64,000 bases of DNA from Theocolax elegans (lineage: Eukaryota; Arthropoda; Insecta; Hymenoptera; Cerocephalidae). This document shows positions 9,324 through 22,600 of the stretch, one piece after another (the stretch's first letter is position 1; each line of letters opens with the position of its first letter). The position numbers were made by a program, and so were the translations under genes. Where the stretch lies: positions 85,404,670 through 85,468,669 of the forward strand of contig CM047427.1 of the NCBI GenBank assembly GCA_026168455.1, written 5' to 3'. Under the pieces are notes generated by a model. The model had not been told where the DNA came from and did not search any database. It was given only the letters and a program-made list of their open reading frames with translations.

Positions 9324-12300
9324 TATACTTAAAAAAAAAAGCGACGCATTCGAACGATACGCATCGCAACTTACGCGAGAAACTGCTTAAAAACTAATTT
9401 AACAAAGTGCATATACCGTGTATATCTTATTATAACATTCCTATTAAATAGGAATGATAAATAATTATACGCAATTATTGCGCAAACATTATTATACCCG
9501 TATCACATTTTAGCTTCAAGTCGGTTTGTATTTTAATTGTTAATATTGACATTTGTGTTTCGTGATTACAACTTCTTTCTGCTTATACATACAAAGCTCT
9601 ATTTTGCAAATCAAATACTATCGGCTTCGTCAATAAATGAGCCATGTAAAATAATATAATATATATAGGCTACGGTAATTGCCGCCCTTTACTTTTGAAA
9701 CTTCTTGCGCATTTAATGAACGAATCCGCGATAGGAGAGAGAGAGAGAATAATACGTGGCAGTAATTTTAAACTAAATAATTGAACAATCTTGTATTCGA
9801 TACGAAAGTAATCGTGTTAGCGATGAAAATTCTTGAAAAACTTTTTTCTTGGAACGAGTACACTTTTTAAATGGTAGTAATAAAGTGATTAATCTCTCGA
9901 GGATCAACATTGAGAACTTGAAGATAAAACAAATTAAAAATATATTTTTCTGTAATGTAATAAGTAAATAGATAATTATAACAACTTAGAAAAAAATGTT
10001 ATTTATATATTACCTTATTTACGCTACTTATAGAATTTACTTCGTATCTAATTTAAGTGACGAGCGAATCTAAAGATTTTCTTTTATTACGCATTACGTT
10101 TATAGTATAAAATTGATTTATTCCTGTAATTAAATAATAAAATGAGGTCGCCACTTATTTAAGTTTGACCGTCATTTCTACCGAATAGGTCGGAAATCGG
10201 AAGAATCTTGTGAAAAACGATGGATGATTTTCAAGAAATCATTAAATCGATTGTTTTATTATATTCTACCGTTGAATAAACTATCGACGGTATACATTCT
10301 GTCGAAATATTAATTATAATACTGTGAAGTATTAAAAATTATAACAAATAAATCTATACAACGAATATACCAAGGATGTATATAATAGTACTTTTTTAAT
10401 TAATAATCACTGCGATCATTTGCAAGGAAGTGTATTGATTCCTACGAACCGGTTGCTACGAAATTCGCAAATCCCTTAACAAAAATAAATAATGACCGAG
10501 CGAACTTTTCAAAAGTTACACCATTAAACTATGATTGAATGGTTTTGCTTGAGTTGTCGAGACGCGTGAATGAAGTACGGGGCCGTCCGTCGTGTATATA
10601 TAGTAATTGATAAAACGCGTGAAAGGGAGACGGAGAAAATGTTCATGGTCGTGAAAGTTCGATTATCCCTTCCTTTTAACAATATTAAAACCCCTTCGTT
10701 TAAAATGATTTATTAAATATAAAGAGAGAGAAAGAGAGATGCGACATCGTAATTTTAATTAACTCGGCTATGAAAATTGGCCTGTACCGTTGCTTTGTTA
10801 AAAAAAAAAGGAATGAAGAAATGTCAGATACGGATTTTCCTTGTAATCAACGGGAACAATGTGCCTATTTTTGTATAGACTCGCGGATAAAGCCGAACAC
10901 TTCGTAGATAATTTCGTTGTTGGAATTTAGTTAGCGAACTACTTAGTTACGGTGTTGGATGCGATATTTCTTAATTAAATTTATTATACACATTTAGAAA
11001 AAAAGGCGTGCATCTTTCACTTTGTAAAATAAAAGAAAAGAAAAATAAACTTCAATTACTTAGTGTTACACAATTATTTTTTTTTTTACTAAATTAGGTG
11101 TAATAAAATTTTTTAGCCGTGGGTATTAATTTTTATTGTTATAATTACCTTATTGTTTAATAAATTGTCTAGACTCGATATAATGATTTAATAATTTTAA
11201 TATTAATTACTGTTGGGTCTAACAATTTTTGCTTATTTTCGACGATATTTATTAAAAATAAAAAGCAATTTTATTATAGAGAATCTGTATCAATAATACA
11301 TTAAAAGTTTAATGAATAATTATAGAATTGCACAATTATACCAAATTTACTTCATGCATTAAAAAACAAACTGTAGCGTATATAACAAACAATTTTTTTA
11401 TACAGTATCCAAAGGTCATAAATTTATCTTCACTCTTCAAAATACAAAGTTAAATCGCTGTAACTTTTGTTATCAACATTTATATAATCGTTCAGATAAA
11501 CTGTCGAACAGTACAAACAAAGTGCAATTCTATAAATGTATATAAAAAAATTTTATAGGAAGTAGCAACTCAAAAATTAGACACAGATTGCTTTGTTTTT
11601 TATTTATATGCTAGTGTGCTCTAATTTATTGTGACTCACAAGTACATCTTCTTTTGGAAATATGTGTAAACGATACGTTATCAAATTTCGTTTAAAATGT
11701 TATACGTTCACTTTTACTACATTAAAATTGTACTATTAAAGCAATGATATTTTATGTCCAAACGTTATTTCTTTACGTTAAATGAAAAAAATAACTATAT
11801 TTTAGGTATCATATCACTATATTAAATATAACAAAACAAAGTATTTTAATCTTGCATTTTATTTTTCATTTAAAAAATGTAATGTCGGTTTCGTAATACG
11901 CTATCTAATGGCAACTTTGCAGTTTGCATGAACTATTATCTGTGATAAAAATTAATTATTTCCAAACGCGGATAATTTTTTGTTTTTAATTTATATACAA
12001 TATTATACATATATGCACACTGAGAAAAGCGAATACTGGAGACATATATGAATATTTCTTAACTATTTATGCACCATATGTATAACTCCTATAAGCGAAA
12101 AATTTCTTATATAGGAAAAATACATGGTGACTTAATAAAATAGAAAACTGCCTAGAAAGCCATATTTTTAAAAAGATTTTAAAATAATCGCAAGCTGGTG
12201 AAATTGAATAGAATCACCTAACGTGACGCAAAGGGTTAATAAATCCCTCAATTTTATCAACGATAAGAAGCGTACGTATCTGTAACTGATAAAAAGGAAA

Positions 12301-13919
12301 GTTAAACGAGTGCATATAATTAAAAAGAAGAAAACAGGAGAAATGACATATACTCGTGTGTAGTAAACATTATATAACTTTAATTATCTGTAACGTTTTC
12401 TTCCAACGATTTTTTTTTTCTAGCCGGATGACGAAATAACCGTGTGTCTGCGCTAAGTTGACTATATGTTTTTTTTTCTTTATCAGAATAATAAATTATG
12501 GAAGAAACCATAGTGTAATTAAGTTACAACATTATACAGCTGTATTATATATTAAATCTTCTAACTTACATTACTAGAAACATAGTTGCACGTATCTTTG
12601 ATAACTACGCGACAATGTGATTATACGTTTATTTTTCAATACACATATAATTTTACAAGATTTGTTTAATTGCTTATGTATATTTGGAGAATCTATTCAC
12701 AGTTAAAAGAAATAATAAATAAAACGATTATTATAATAAATAAATGATTATTTATCGGCTTATATATTTCATCGTCTCATGTTTTGTAATTTGACAATTA
12801 TAAGCATTTTTTTTAATATTTTAATGTAACAAAAATATTTCACTTATCCTTACTCTATTTTTGCGGCACAATGCATAATAATAAGAGAGATAAATTTTAG
12901 CTACGTTTTCGATTTACGAGATGAATTTTCTCCGTTTAATTAAAGTTGCAAATGAAACTTATCAAATCTATTTCTGAACTGAGGATTTTAATGAAAAACA
13001 AAATACCAAAAAATTAATCACAATTTACAAACAGTTATTAATTATTAATTCTAAGTATAGAAAATAAGGTTTTTATAATTCGAATATTCTGAGAATATTT
13101 TAAAAGTTATTCTTTTTTAATTGCATCGATCGGTCGATAAAGCGTTTGCACTTTTATTAAAAGAAAATTAGATTTAAGTTTTAAAGTGCAGTAAGTTCGA
13201 AGTTGCAATCATTATTTGCACTAATAATTATAATGATACGACATAGAAATAAAAGTTGAAAATGTTAATTATATTAGCGAAATATTAGTATAGAGGTTAT
13301 TGATGTTATAAAACAATTTCATAAAATAAAATAAGACTGTAAAATTGCACATAAAGGTATTAAATAGAGATATTAAAATACTGACGTTGATTGAATTCTC
13401 GTAGGTTCAAAATGAGGTACGGTAATGGTTCCACAATGGAACTTTGAGTTTCCCCAATATTGAGTATTATCAAATTGATCCAGGAGTTGACATTCTTCGA
13501 GATTCTTCGAGTTTTTGTGTGTAATAAATTGGATGTAAGAAATTTCATTTAAGAAATATTTTAATACGAGCTGAATTAAAATATATATATTACGCACCGT
13601 TCAGACGTTACAGTTTCATAAGTTTACACGAAATTCCAAATAATAATTTAGCAACAATGCAATAACAATATATTATTACTATATAGTCAACAATTAATCC
13701 AAAAGGAGTAAGTGACCTTCAACCAACCTCGAAACCAATCATATTTTTAATACAATAACGTGCCCACATTCTATACATATATATAATAAATTACAACAAC
13801 TATTACCTGTACAAATTACACAAAATCATTCAATCAAAATTGTAGCGATAACCCTATGATAATAAAAAAAAATAAAGATCGTAAAAATTCAATCGTCCGT
13901 ATTACGAAATCGCAGGTTA

Positions 13920-14116
13920 TATAGACCGTCGGCGTCACAAGTCGCGTGAACTTTTCTCCCTCGCAATTGCAAAAAATTTTCTACGACCTAGAAGCGTCCG
14001 TACAAGTGTCATCGGCCCAGACAAACGGACAACCAGCACGAGATAAAGACGTTCGCGCAAAACGAAAAAGGCGAGCTCTCGAGCGAGGAAGACGCGAGGC
14101 GCTGCAACGATTTCCG
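13920..14116 (+). other. Possible untranslated first exon
   Basis: A more G+C-rich block that is Arg-rich when read (13946-14128) and ends in a strong splice donor at 14117. No partner exon was identified. It may be an alternative leader of aladin 3.3 kb downstream, or nothing. Confidence 0.22.
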
Positions 14117-15453
14117 GTGAGGTTATGAAACGACTCCGAGGAGGGATAGGCCCTTTTTATTTATTTTTCACTTGCGAAATTCAGGTTCGCTATAGTTACC
14201 ATTTATCTTTTCTTTTTTTTTTGTCTAATGCGATATTGAGGTTAACTTATTTTCCAGATATTTCGCTATTATTTTTTCCTCTCTTCTACGGATTTAACAG
14301 TTGTTTTTGTTGCGCGATTGCGAAACGACGATTTAATTGTGCGTGAAAAATTAGCGATTGGCTTATTTTACACATTGTGATGCTGCTGTATTTGTTGTTA
14401 ACGTCGAGCGGCGATTTGATAAGTTTAATAAAAAATATTGACACAAGCTTTTGTTTATTATTCCTTATCGTAGATTGCAATAAATAATTAAAGTATTATT
14501 TTCACTGTATTACAATAAACGTATTTGCGACGAAGATAAAACAAAAACAACAATTAAAATCACTATTTTCGCACTTAAATTTTCTATTATTTTGTATACT
14601 GTTTACTTCTAATTAATTATATGTCGTATATAAGTTATCTTACGTATCACTTTATATAACCAATTTGTCTCAGTTTTTGTAATATTTGTTAATGTTACAT
14701 AACGATGCATTATCCGTTGAAAAATTTTTAAATCTTATTATTATAATTATAATGCTAGCCAATACTTTTACCTGAAATTAATCACGAAATAAAGATCTCC
14801 TTTTTTTCTCGTACCAGTGTAAAATTTTACTAGCCCTTTGTCAGCACCTTCAAGTTATGATAATTTCGTGTTTTACGAGTAATAAGTTTATCGTGAATAT
14901 TAAATTAATCACCACTGTTGTAGATGCAGCAACCCGCAATTGGGTTAATAATCTAAATAAGGATCTTCATAATTATTTATACATTATTAATCGAATTAGA
15001 AGTGGATTTAATTAACCAATTTGTATACAACGAAACGAATGTTATTGTCTCCTTATTTACGTACGCACTACGTACCCACACGGAGTCGCACTCACATACG
15101 TAAATGTATACAGGTACCTATAGTGGTATCTACCCACCAATTTCGACGTTAAACTAATGTGTATATTAATAAGTATACGTGTTTATCAAGTTTGTATTAC
15201 GTTGCGTAGCAGTAAATAGGCGTGTAATGACAAAACAAACGGTAACGGTAAACCAACTCGTCGATTCAAATCCATTACCGGACTCGGGAGAGCGAAAGAA
15301 AACCAACCCCTCGGGGTGAGGAGAAGAAAGAAAAAAAAAAGGAAAATTTAGTTGTTTACTGGACGAGAGGAAATTGGTGTAGGTATAGAGCGCGAGGAAA
15401 CGGAATATTCCAATCGGCGCGAGCTTACACACCCGGGATTTCGATCCTCGTTC

Positions 15454-15460
15454 CTCGGTA

Positions 15461-15498
<38 letters not shown>

Positions 15499-15501
15499 GA
15501 G
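15454..15501. repeat. AT microsatellite capped by a 9-bp inverted repeat
   Basis: CTCGGTATA at 15454-15462 and TATACCGAG at 15493-15501 enclose an almost pure AT run, so the block can fold into a long hairpin or cruciform. Confidence 0.75.
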
Positions 15502-15959
15502 TTGGTGTGTGTCTGTCAATTCTCCTTTGTCACCGTGTGTCACGTGACTATCGAAAACCGAGGTAACTATCTACATACCCGATGAGAAAAAAGAGTCAAC
15601 TTCGAAGAAGAAGGAGAGTATAAGAAGTGACCTCCCCTCCCAACCCCGTACAATAATTGGCATTAAAGAGGAAGAAGACTAGAAGAGACGCGGGAGGGGG
15701 AGACCGGGAGAATCGATCCACGGGTGCTTGGCGAAGCTTGCGCCGAGTCCGGGTATTACATCATTTACGTATAGCTACTTTCAAAAAGCAACACACAACC
15801 GTACCTTATGCGATATTCGAGAAAACTATGGGAACGCTTAATAGGAACAACTAATAATAATAATAATAATGACAATAACAATAACAATAGTTACCGTCGT
15901 TACCGAGGATAAAATACATATACATATCTACTAATAAGAGGAATAAAGATAATAAATAT

Positions 15960-16240
15960 TTACTGTCAATGCTGAGGATCTGCCAGCGTGTTTTCTTCTT
16001 AGCTCCCTTCTTGCCCATCGCTGTACCCGGGTGCAGGTTAGCGCGGGCTGCGACAGACCCTCATCTCGGTCCCCCCACCCCCCACTCGGTTGATTAACGT
16101 AAGCTGCCGTCGAGGAGCTACCGCGCCGCTCGGCTCGCGAGCGCACACTAAACATTTTCTATACACTAGCGTCCTACCAATCGGGCGAATCTATCTGCGC
16201 ATGCGCTCCGCCCGCACCTCCTTATCGGTGACTCGGTGAG
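15960..16240. promoter_or_regulatory. CpG-rich promoter island
   Basis: The most C+G-rich stretch of the left half. It holds a CCAAT box (about 16177-16182), the NRF1-type palindrome TGCGCATGCGCT at 16196-16207, and several CpG clusters. A good plus-strand donor (CTCG then GTGAGT) follows at 16236, and a possible coding exon runs the other way, so it may fire in both directions. Confidence 0.6.
15964..16018 (-). CDS. Possible first coding exon of an unidentified minus-strand gene (partial)
   Basis: Read on the minus strand, ATG at 16016-16018 (context ACAGCG before it, G after it) opens a short basic peptide, MGKKGAKKKTRWQILSID, and then meets a strong splice donor, GACA followed by GTAAAT, at 15963. 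The position just inside a CpG island fits a real first exon. No downstream exon was recognised to the left, so the gene would have long introns or may leave the window, in which case the transposon would lie within it. A longer frame from 16155 in another phase also exists. The product is not recognised. Confidence 0.35.
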
Positions 16241-17280
16241 TTTGGCCCGCTGGCCGTTGGGTTATCGAGCCGTCGCGGGGGGAGCGACGACCGGGCCTTC
16301 GAGTTGAATGCACGTATACTCCACGTTTTTCACTTTTTTTTTCTCTTCTTTTTTTTTGGCTATAGGGTGCGAGAGACGAGGGTACTAGTAGGTAACTGCT
16401 GTATCCAACGGCTTCATAATCATTACGCCTTTTTTTTTGTTTTTCCTCTTCTTTTGTTGTTATACGTTGTTATCGATCTTTATCCACTGAATTTGAGAAA
16501 TCCTGCAATTGGCAATCGTTTCGCGTATCGATCGATCATTCGACAGCGGGATACGCGTGAGCTTGAACAATTACACTGGCTGAATATTTGTACGTTAGTA
16601 AATACGATTCTTTCGATTAAAAATTTTATTTCATTTTTTAACATTCTTTTGGGAAAATATTGTTATTACATAGTAAAGGGGAATAAAGTGTTGCCATCAT
16701 TATTAAATTCTCAATTAGATAAAAATACTTTTATCTCGTGATTAAATTAGCTTCTGTAGAGAATTATACAATTGTGTATAATAAAGATTAGAATTTTTCT
16801 ACATCTTAGTTACAAATGTTAATTCCAAATCATTTGTATATAAAATTTATTATTTTAAACTACTCTTATATTTTTTCTATTGAGCCCAATTCAAATGTAA
16901 AAATTCATATCTGATTGTTTTCCCGCCAATTGTTAAATGTTCATCAACGGTCGATAAAGTAGATTCAAAAATATTGACCCAAAACATTGACGTGAGCGGT
17001 GAAAAAGAGAATGACCATTTCCACTGTAATTTTATTCATTGACATTATTTATTTCCATTGCAAAAACATTTTTCTTTATTATAATATGCTTGTCAATGTA
17101 TTACATTTACGAATTTCGTGAATTCTCTGTAGTAAGAAAGTGCTACTATCTAACGACAACAGAATGAATTAAATAAAATAAATTACTTAAATGGCGCGCA
17201 GAATGGTGTAACTGTTGACCGGTACCTCATGTATTATAAAAGTTATACAACGATTTTGAATAAATTGGGAATTCAAACTA
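16241..17280. other. Spacer before aladin
   Basis: Poly-T-rich and A+T-rich. An open frame at 16304-16741 lacks any motif and is probably chance. Nothing further seen. Confidence 0.5.
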
Positions 17281-17458
17281 CTCAATTTCGGTGTAGGTTA
17301 TGGAAAAAACACATACTTTAGATAAACGAAAGAATTTCGTATTTTGATTAACGGTAAGTTACTTACATTTTGCATTCTATTTCTTTGTTTGTATTATTGT
17401 ATATATGTATAATCATTGTTAAAACATTCAACTAGGTATTTTAAGTTAAAACACAAAT

Positions 17459-19605
17459 ATGTTGAAAATACTTTCGTTGAGGGATTTTGATACCCCTGAA
17501 TTCAATGATTTAATGACAGTGAGTCTTATGAACGATGAACCAATATACTGCAAGAAAGAAGAATTGGACCAGGAGTCCCTACCTTTTTACACTTACTTAC
17601 GAGACTATCCTATTGTCAATATAACACATGAAATGCTGGCTACGAGGGAAACAGCTAGAACCATCGGAGCCAGAGACTTGTTTTTGCCTGTACACGACAG
17701 TGCTTTCAAAAAGATTGTCAGTATTTGGAGAGAAAAAGGTTTATTACAGGCAATTCGAAGTGCTGCTGTTGAAGATCCTGCAGAAATTACATATCCGGTA
17801 TATTGGATTGTTACTAGGTAAATATTAGTTTATTTTTATCATTATTAAAATGGTCAAATTAATTTAAAAGAAAAAAACATTATTAGGTTAAATAAATTGC
17901 TGGATCTGATAGAAGGAGGAACATTTTGGAGTAGTGTATTACCAATATCTGGATATGGTTCTGTTGCCGATGTATCTTCGACTAGAGATTGGACAACTGC
18001 ATTGGTAATTTAATTTGTAATTTTCACCCTCTGTTGTTGCATTGGTAAATTGTTGATCAATAATAAATAGATCCAGTATATTTATTATTGACCCTCAACT
18101 ATCAACAATTTACCAATACATTGGTAATTATTAATATTGTCTACTTAGATCTATTTATTTAGAGCATTAATGAATATAATTTTCAATTAGATTCGTTGCA
18201 TATCTTGGCATCCACAATGTATACGTTTAGCTGTAGCTACAAGAGATGATCGCATTAGAATATTTTCAACTGGAAACATAACTACAGCTGTTTTAAGACA
18301 TAGTGAACAAAAATCTGTATGTTGTATGAGTTGGAGACCGTATGCTGGTCGAGAATTAGCAGCTGCATGTCAAAATGGCGTATTAATATGGAACATTGAA
18401 TTAGGTGCAGCCAGTAATTCGCTCAGTCATGCATTTATACTTAAACAAAGGAATCATGCACCTGTCACAAGCGTTTCATGGAACCCTCAAGTAATTATAT
18501 ATATATATATATAATTATTAAGTAAAATATTAATAAATTATTACACATATGTAAAATTATTAATTATTTGAAAAATTTGCAAAAAGAGTTAATATTAAAT
18601 GTTAATTTAACTTTTAGGGAGATTTATTGGTATCCTGCTCTTTGGCAGATATGAACATGATAATTTGGGATGTTGCAAGAGAAACTGGTATTCCTTTAAA
18701 ACGTGTAGGAGGTGGAGGATTATGTTTTACTCGCTGGTCGTCTTGTGGATCAAGATTACTAGCAACAACATGTAGAAAAATATTTAGGTTTCTATTTTTA
18801 ATTTTTTTTAATTATTCAATTATATCATGTGCTTTATTTATTTATTTAATTATTCAGAGTATGGGACATAGGAATTGGGGGTCCATGGAAATCCGAAAGG
18901 TGGACAGTTCCCAGCGGTAGAGTCGCAGCTGCATGTTTTGGACCAAATTTGACTTTACTCTTTACATCAACAGAGGATCCAGCAATGGTATTTTCTTTAC
19001 CTTTACAAGAACAAATCTTTGATGTAAAAAAGGTGGGCACCCATGATGACAACAAAATTGCTGTACCATTAATTGACTTAAGTAAAGTGACATTTATGTC
19101 AAACAATGAGAATATGCAAATGTCAGTTGGTGGAAGAGTAATAGCTATGGATTGGGATCCCTCAGGAAAACACTTAGCTATTATTTTCCAGGTGAAATTT
19201 ATAATTTTTTACACAAAAAAAAACGTTATAATTTCATTTATTGTTTTCATTTTGTTGTCCTACATTGGATTAACGATTATAAAATTTCAGGATAGTCCAG
19301 TAGTTGCTTTATTTAAAACGAAAATTGGAGCTACGTCAAGGATAACGGAAGTTAAGCCACTCTGTTTTATTACTGGATTTCCCGGTGAAGTACCAAATTG
19401 CATTGAATTTTATCGATATAATCAACAAAAAGAAGTTTCAAGCATCTTAACAATTGCGTGGAGTAGTGGTTACGTTCAACATTTTCCAATCATCAACAAC
19501 ATTAACACTGAAGTAAAAGCAAATTTAAAAACATCGAGAATATTGTCCAATACTTTCTCGGTCTCGGAGGATTTACAAACATCATTATACAGCAGTTTTA
19601 TTTAA
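17459..19605 (+). CDS. AAAS: Aladin (nuclear pore WD40 protein), 531 aa
   Basis: Coding exons 17459-17817, 17887-18004, 18191-18490, 18618-18787, 18858-19191 and 19291-19605; phases agree and the sum is 532 codons. An untranslated exon appears to end at 17353 (ACG then GTAAGT) and to join at 17436. The product reads like aladin throughout: AVATRDDRIRIF, SVSWNPQGDLLVS, MIIWDVARETGIPL, TTCRKIFRVWDIG and AMDWDPSGKHLAIIF are WD40 blades, and TIAWSSGYVQHFPI matches the family's C-terminal end. Length is close to the human protein (546 aa). Aladin sits on the cytoplasmic face of the nuclear pore, anchored by NDC1, and helps in selective nuclear import and spindle assembly. The start is the first ATG of the second exon. 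A 15-codon upstream frame begins at about 17300 in the leader. Confidence 0.93.
18036..18125. repeat. Inverted repeat in aladin intron 3
   Basis: ATTGGTAAATTGTTGAT at 18041-18057 and CAATAATAAAT just after it pair with 18067-18117 in inverse order, leaving a bulge of about 10 bases. The left arm also copies the real donor context of the preceding exon (GCATTGGTAA). Confidence 0.7.
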
Positions 19606-22600
19606 TTAGTGACATTAATTGTAGTCTTAGTAAATTCATTCAAAAAATCACTAACAGTGTTAGTGATAAAATTTAACAACAAATTGTGATAATGTTTCGA
19701 TGACAGTGATATTCGAACACATAAGTCACGAACAAATAATGCACGAACCATCGCTGTGTGAATTGTGCGCGCGATTCAACTATGAAAGTTTTGTTATCAT
19801 AGATATGTCAATAACTTGAAGTACTAAGCAGTCAATGAGAAACTGATATTTTTTATTCATTTTTGTATAAAGAGTGAATCACCATGAAGTAAATAATTGT
19901 CAAGTATTTTCGATCGAAACACGTGTCATTTTTCAACAACACCTACTTATTTTTTTTTCATCGTGAACCTGTAAGTGGATACGAAAACTTTTTTTTTATG
20001 GAAAACAAGCCGCACATCTTCGTGCTCGGTACCTAATTATACAAACTCACACGCAGAGCACAGACCCTATCTATTTTCGTTCTCGCTTGACCGAGCCGCA
20101 CTAAACGTTGACAACTTTGCCCTAACCCTATTTTCATATACATTGGTCTCTTCTTTTTTGAGGTTTTTTGTACTGGAATCCCGTAAAGAGTTGACGGGCG
20201 ATGTTTTACGAGGGCGTTTATATGTTTATTAATAAACTGTTAGAGTATACGTGACAAATCCTCATCTCTTCAAGATTGTTATGTGATCGTGTTGTTTTCA
20301 CGAGTATTTAATACTTACGTACTTTAGTTGTTTATTTTTGCGGTTCACTATGAGTTCAAATATATATAAATTATTATGATTTTATAGTAATACTTGTTTA
20401 TATATTTTATGTAAAAAAAAATATTGTCTTGGAAAAATAAGAATTAAAATTGTTCAATAATGAGAATAAAGAATGTTTGTTTTAACAATATAGATATATC
20501 TGATTAGGTGTGTAAAAATAAGAACATTCTCATTATCTTAATAAATTATATTTATGAAGACTTATATTAATTTCCGAATTTGATTAAATTCATAAATATA
20601 AAATTATAAATTGACAATTCAGCTTAAGGTATAAAATTAAAACAAAATATAACTTACATTCGTTACAAAAACATAATAAGCCTTAAATAGTACTCTATAC
20701 CTTTTTTGGAGTGTGTTTGAAATATGTGGTTTAACTTTTTGAAACACGATTTATTTTTAAAACAAGTTCTCAAACGATTAAAGAGATAATCGATATATGT
20801 TTTAAAATAGTTGGGTATAAATGTGTCAAGAAGAATTTAACGATTTATGAAATATCTAATAGATCTAATAATTTATCACGTATAACATTAATAGATAATT
20901 AAAGATGTACGCTTTTAACTAAAGAAGAAAATTTTTTCCTTTCAACGTTTTATGCGATATTAGTTACATTAATTTAAAAATAACACTTTATATGAGACGA
21001 TTGTACTATAATTAAAACTGCATGTAATTAGATAAAAGTAACATTATTATAAATATTAAATGTTCCGAATGGATAAAGCTTTTCATAAATTTAACTATAT
21101 CACGAAAAGGAAACTTTTCCACACTCGCAATTTTCAATCAATAAAATGAAAACACAGTAATAAATCATATTGTACGTACAACTTATACATTTTTACAATA
21201 ACAACAAGATTTAATAAAAAGATTATAGTACGTCAAATAATATTTCGTACTCGACAATCGTCAAGTAAGCAAAGTGTATAAAAAAAAACAATCCGCTTAT
21301 TACATAAAATTTTATTTGAGTAAACAAGTATTTCAAGATTAAATTCATATTCACTATCATAGTTCTCATAGCAGTTGACTCTTAAATCAATTTGCTACCG
21401 ATAGATCTTAATCGAGCGATCGATAAATGTATTAAAATTAACAATTTCAAATTTTCTTTACTTGACTTTATCGTTCAGACGAAAAAAAATCGTAACGAAT
21501 ATTCCATGATGTATTATAATTTTATCGTACGAGACATTAGTTATTTGTCAATAAATCTGTTTCATCACTAATTTTGCGCTAATGCACTTTTAGACAGTGC
21601 GCGTGCCGACTTTTCTTTTCCGACCAAATAATTCCACTGGTGATATAATTATACAACTTTGTTTTATCTCGACCTTGCGAATACCGGATGATTTTTTTTT
21701 TTCCTTTATTTCTTTCGTTGTTGCAATTTTCAATTGTAGACAATTTGGTGACGTGAAATTGGTAATGAAAGGAAAGGATAACATTTTTTTAATAACGCGA
21801 AAGTCTGAGTATGCGATAAACCTACTTTCTTTTCCTACCCTTCTTCAAAAGCTTAATCTTTGAGAAATGTTATAGTATACAAAATGCAATTTATCGATTG
21901 ATACAGTTTAATATAGTGTTTTTATATTTTTTCATTAGTAAAATCTCACGTAATAGTAAACATTATTAACGGCATATTTCACCAGAATGTCGTGCGATCG
22001 TTTAAGAAAAGTAAATCTCGTTATAAACGGTTTTGTAAAACTGATGACACACGAAGATGAAAGTTGTGATTTTTATAATCATTTTACGTATATCTTATAT
22101 TTCTAGTGGCTCGTGCAGTGATAATTGTATATTAAAAAAATATTGAGATTTAATAAACAAACCTTTAAAGACTCGTTAAAGATTCTCGTTTAAAGATATA
22201 CTTATATTTGAAAAAAAGCGTAACTTTTATAACACCGATATTGATAACTTTGAGTGATCGCACAAAAATGACGATTTTGACTCAAATTAAAGTTACATGC
22301 AATATTGAACACTTGATTTGATGTATGTCACGTGATTAATTTATAAATAGATTTACATATAAACGAATGAACGTACGTTAGAGTAATAAATTTTATAAAG
22401 TATTATTTACGATTTATAAAGAGAAGGTTCACTATACTGTGAATGTGCGAAAATTGATTTGGATTATAAAGGTATGAAGGTAACAGATTGTTGTAATTCG
22501 ACAATTATTCAACAACTATATATAAAAATTGGACGATTTCTGCTTGACAAGAATAAGAAAAGAATACTACACCTAAATATATATACGATGCACGGTTAAT

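Larger units (their letters stand above)
9324..15900. other. A+T-rich spacer right of the transposon
   Basis: About 6.5 kb with no recognisable gene. Scattered short frames have no motif and no good splice context. Weak items: a minus-strand open stretch around 13410-13510 with mixed codons, and a plus-strand patch at 13930-14116 that ends in a good donor (CCG then GTGAGG) and could be an untranslated first exon. Neither can be tied to a gene. Confidence 0.5.

Noticed and set aside
13360..13597. Two overlapping minus-strand frames with mixed codons
   Set aside because: One peptide looks moderately protein-like, but no family was recognised and no convincing borders link it to another exon.
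16304..16741. 145-codon plus-strand open frame
   Set aside because: Phe/Leu-rich from T runs, no motif, and it starts in a probable leader or intron.
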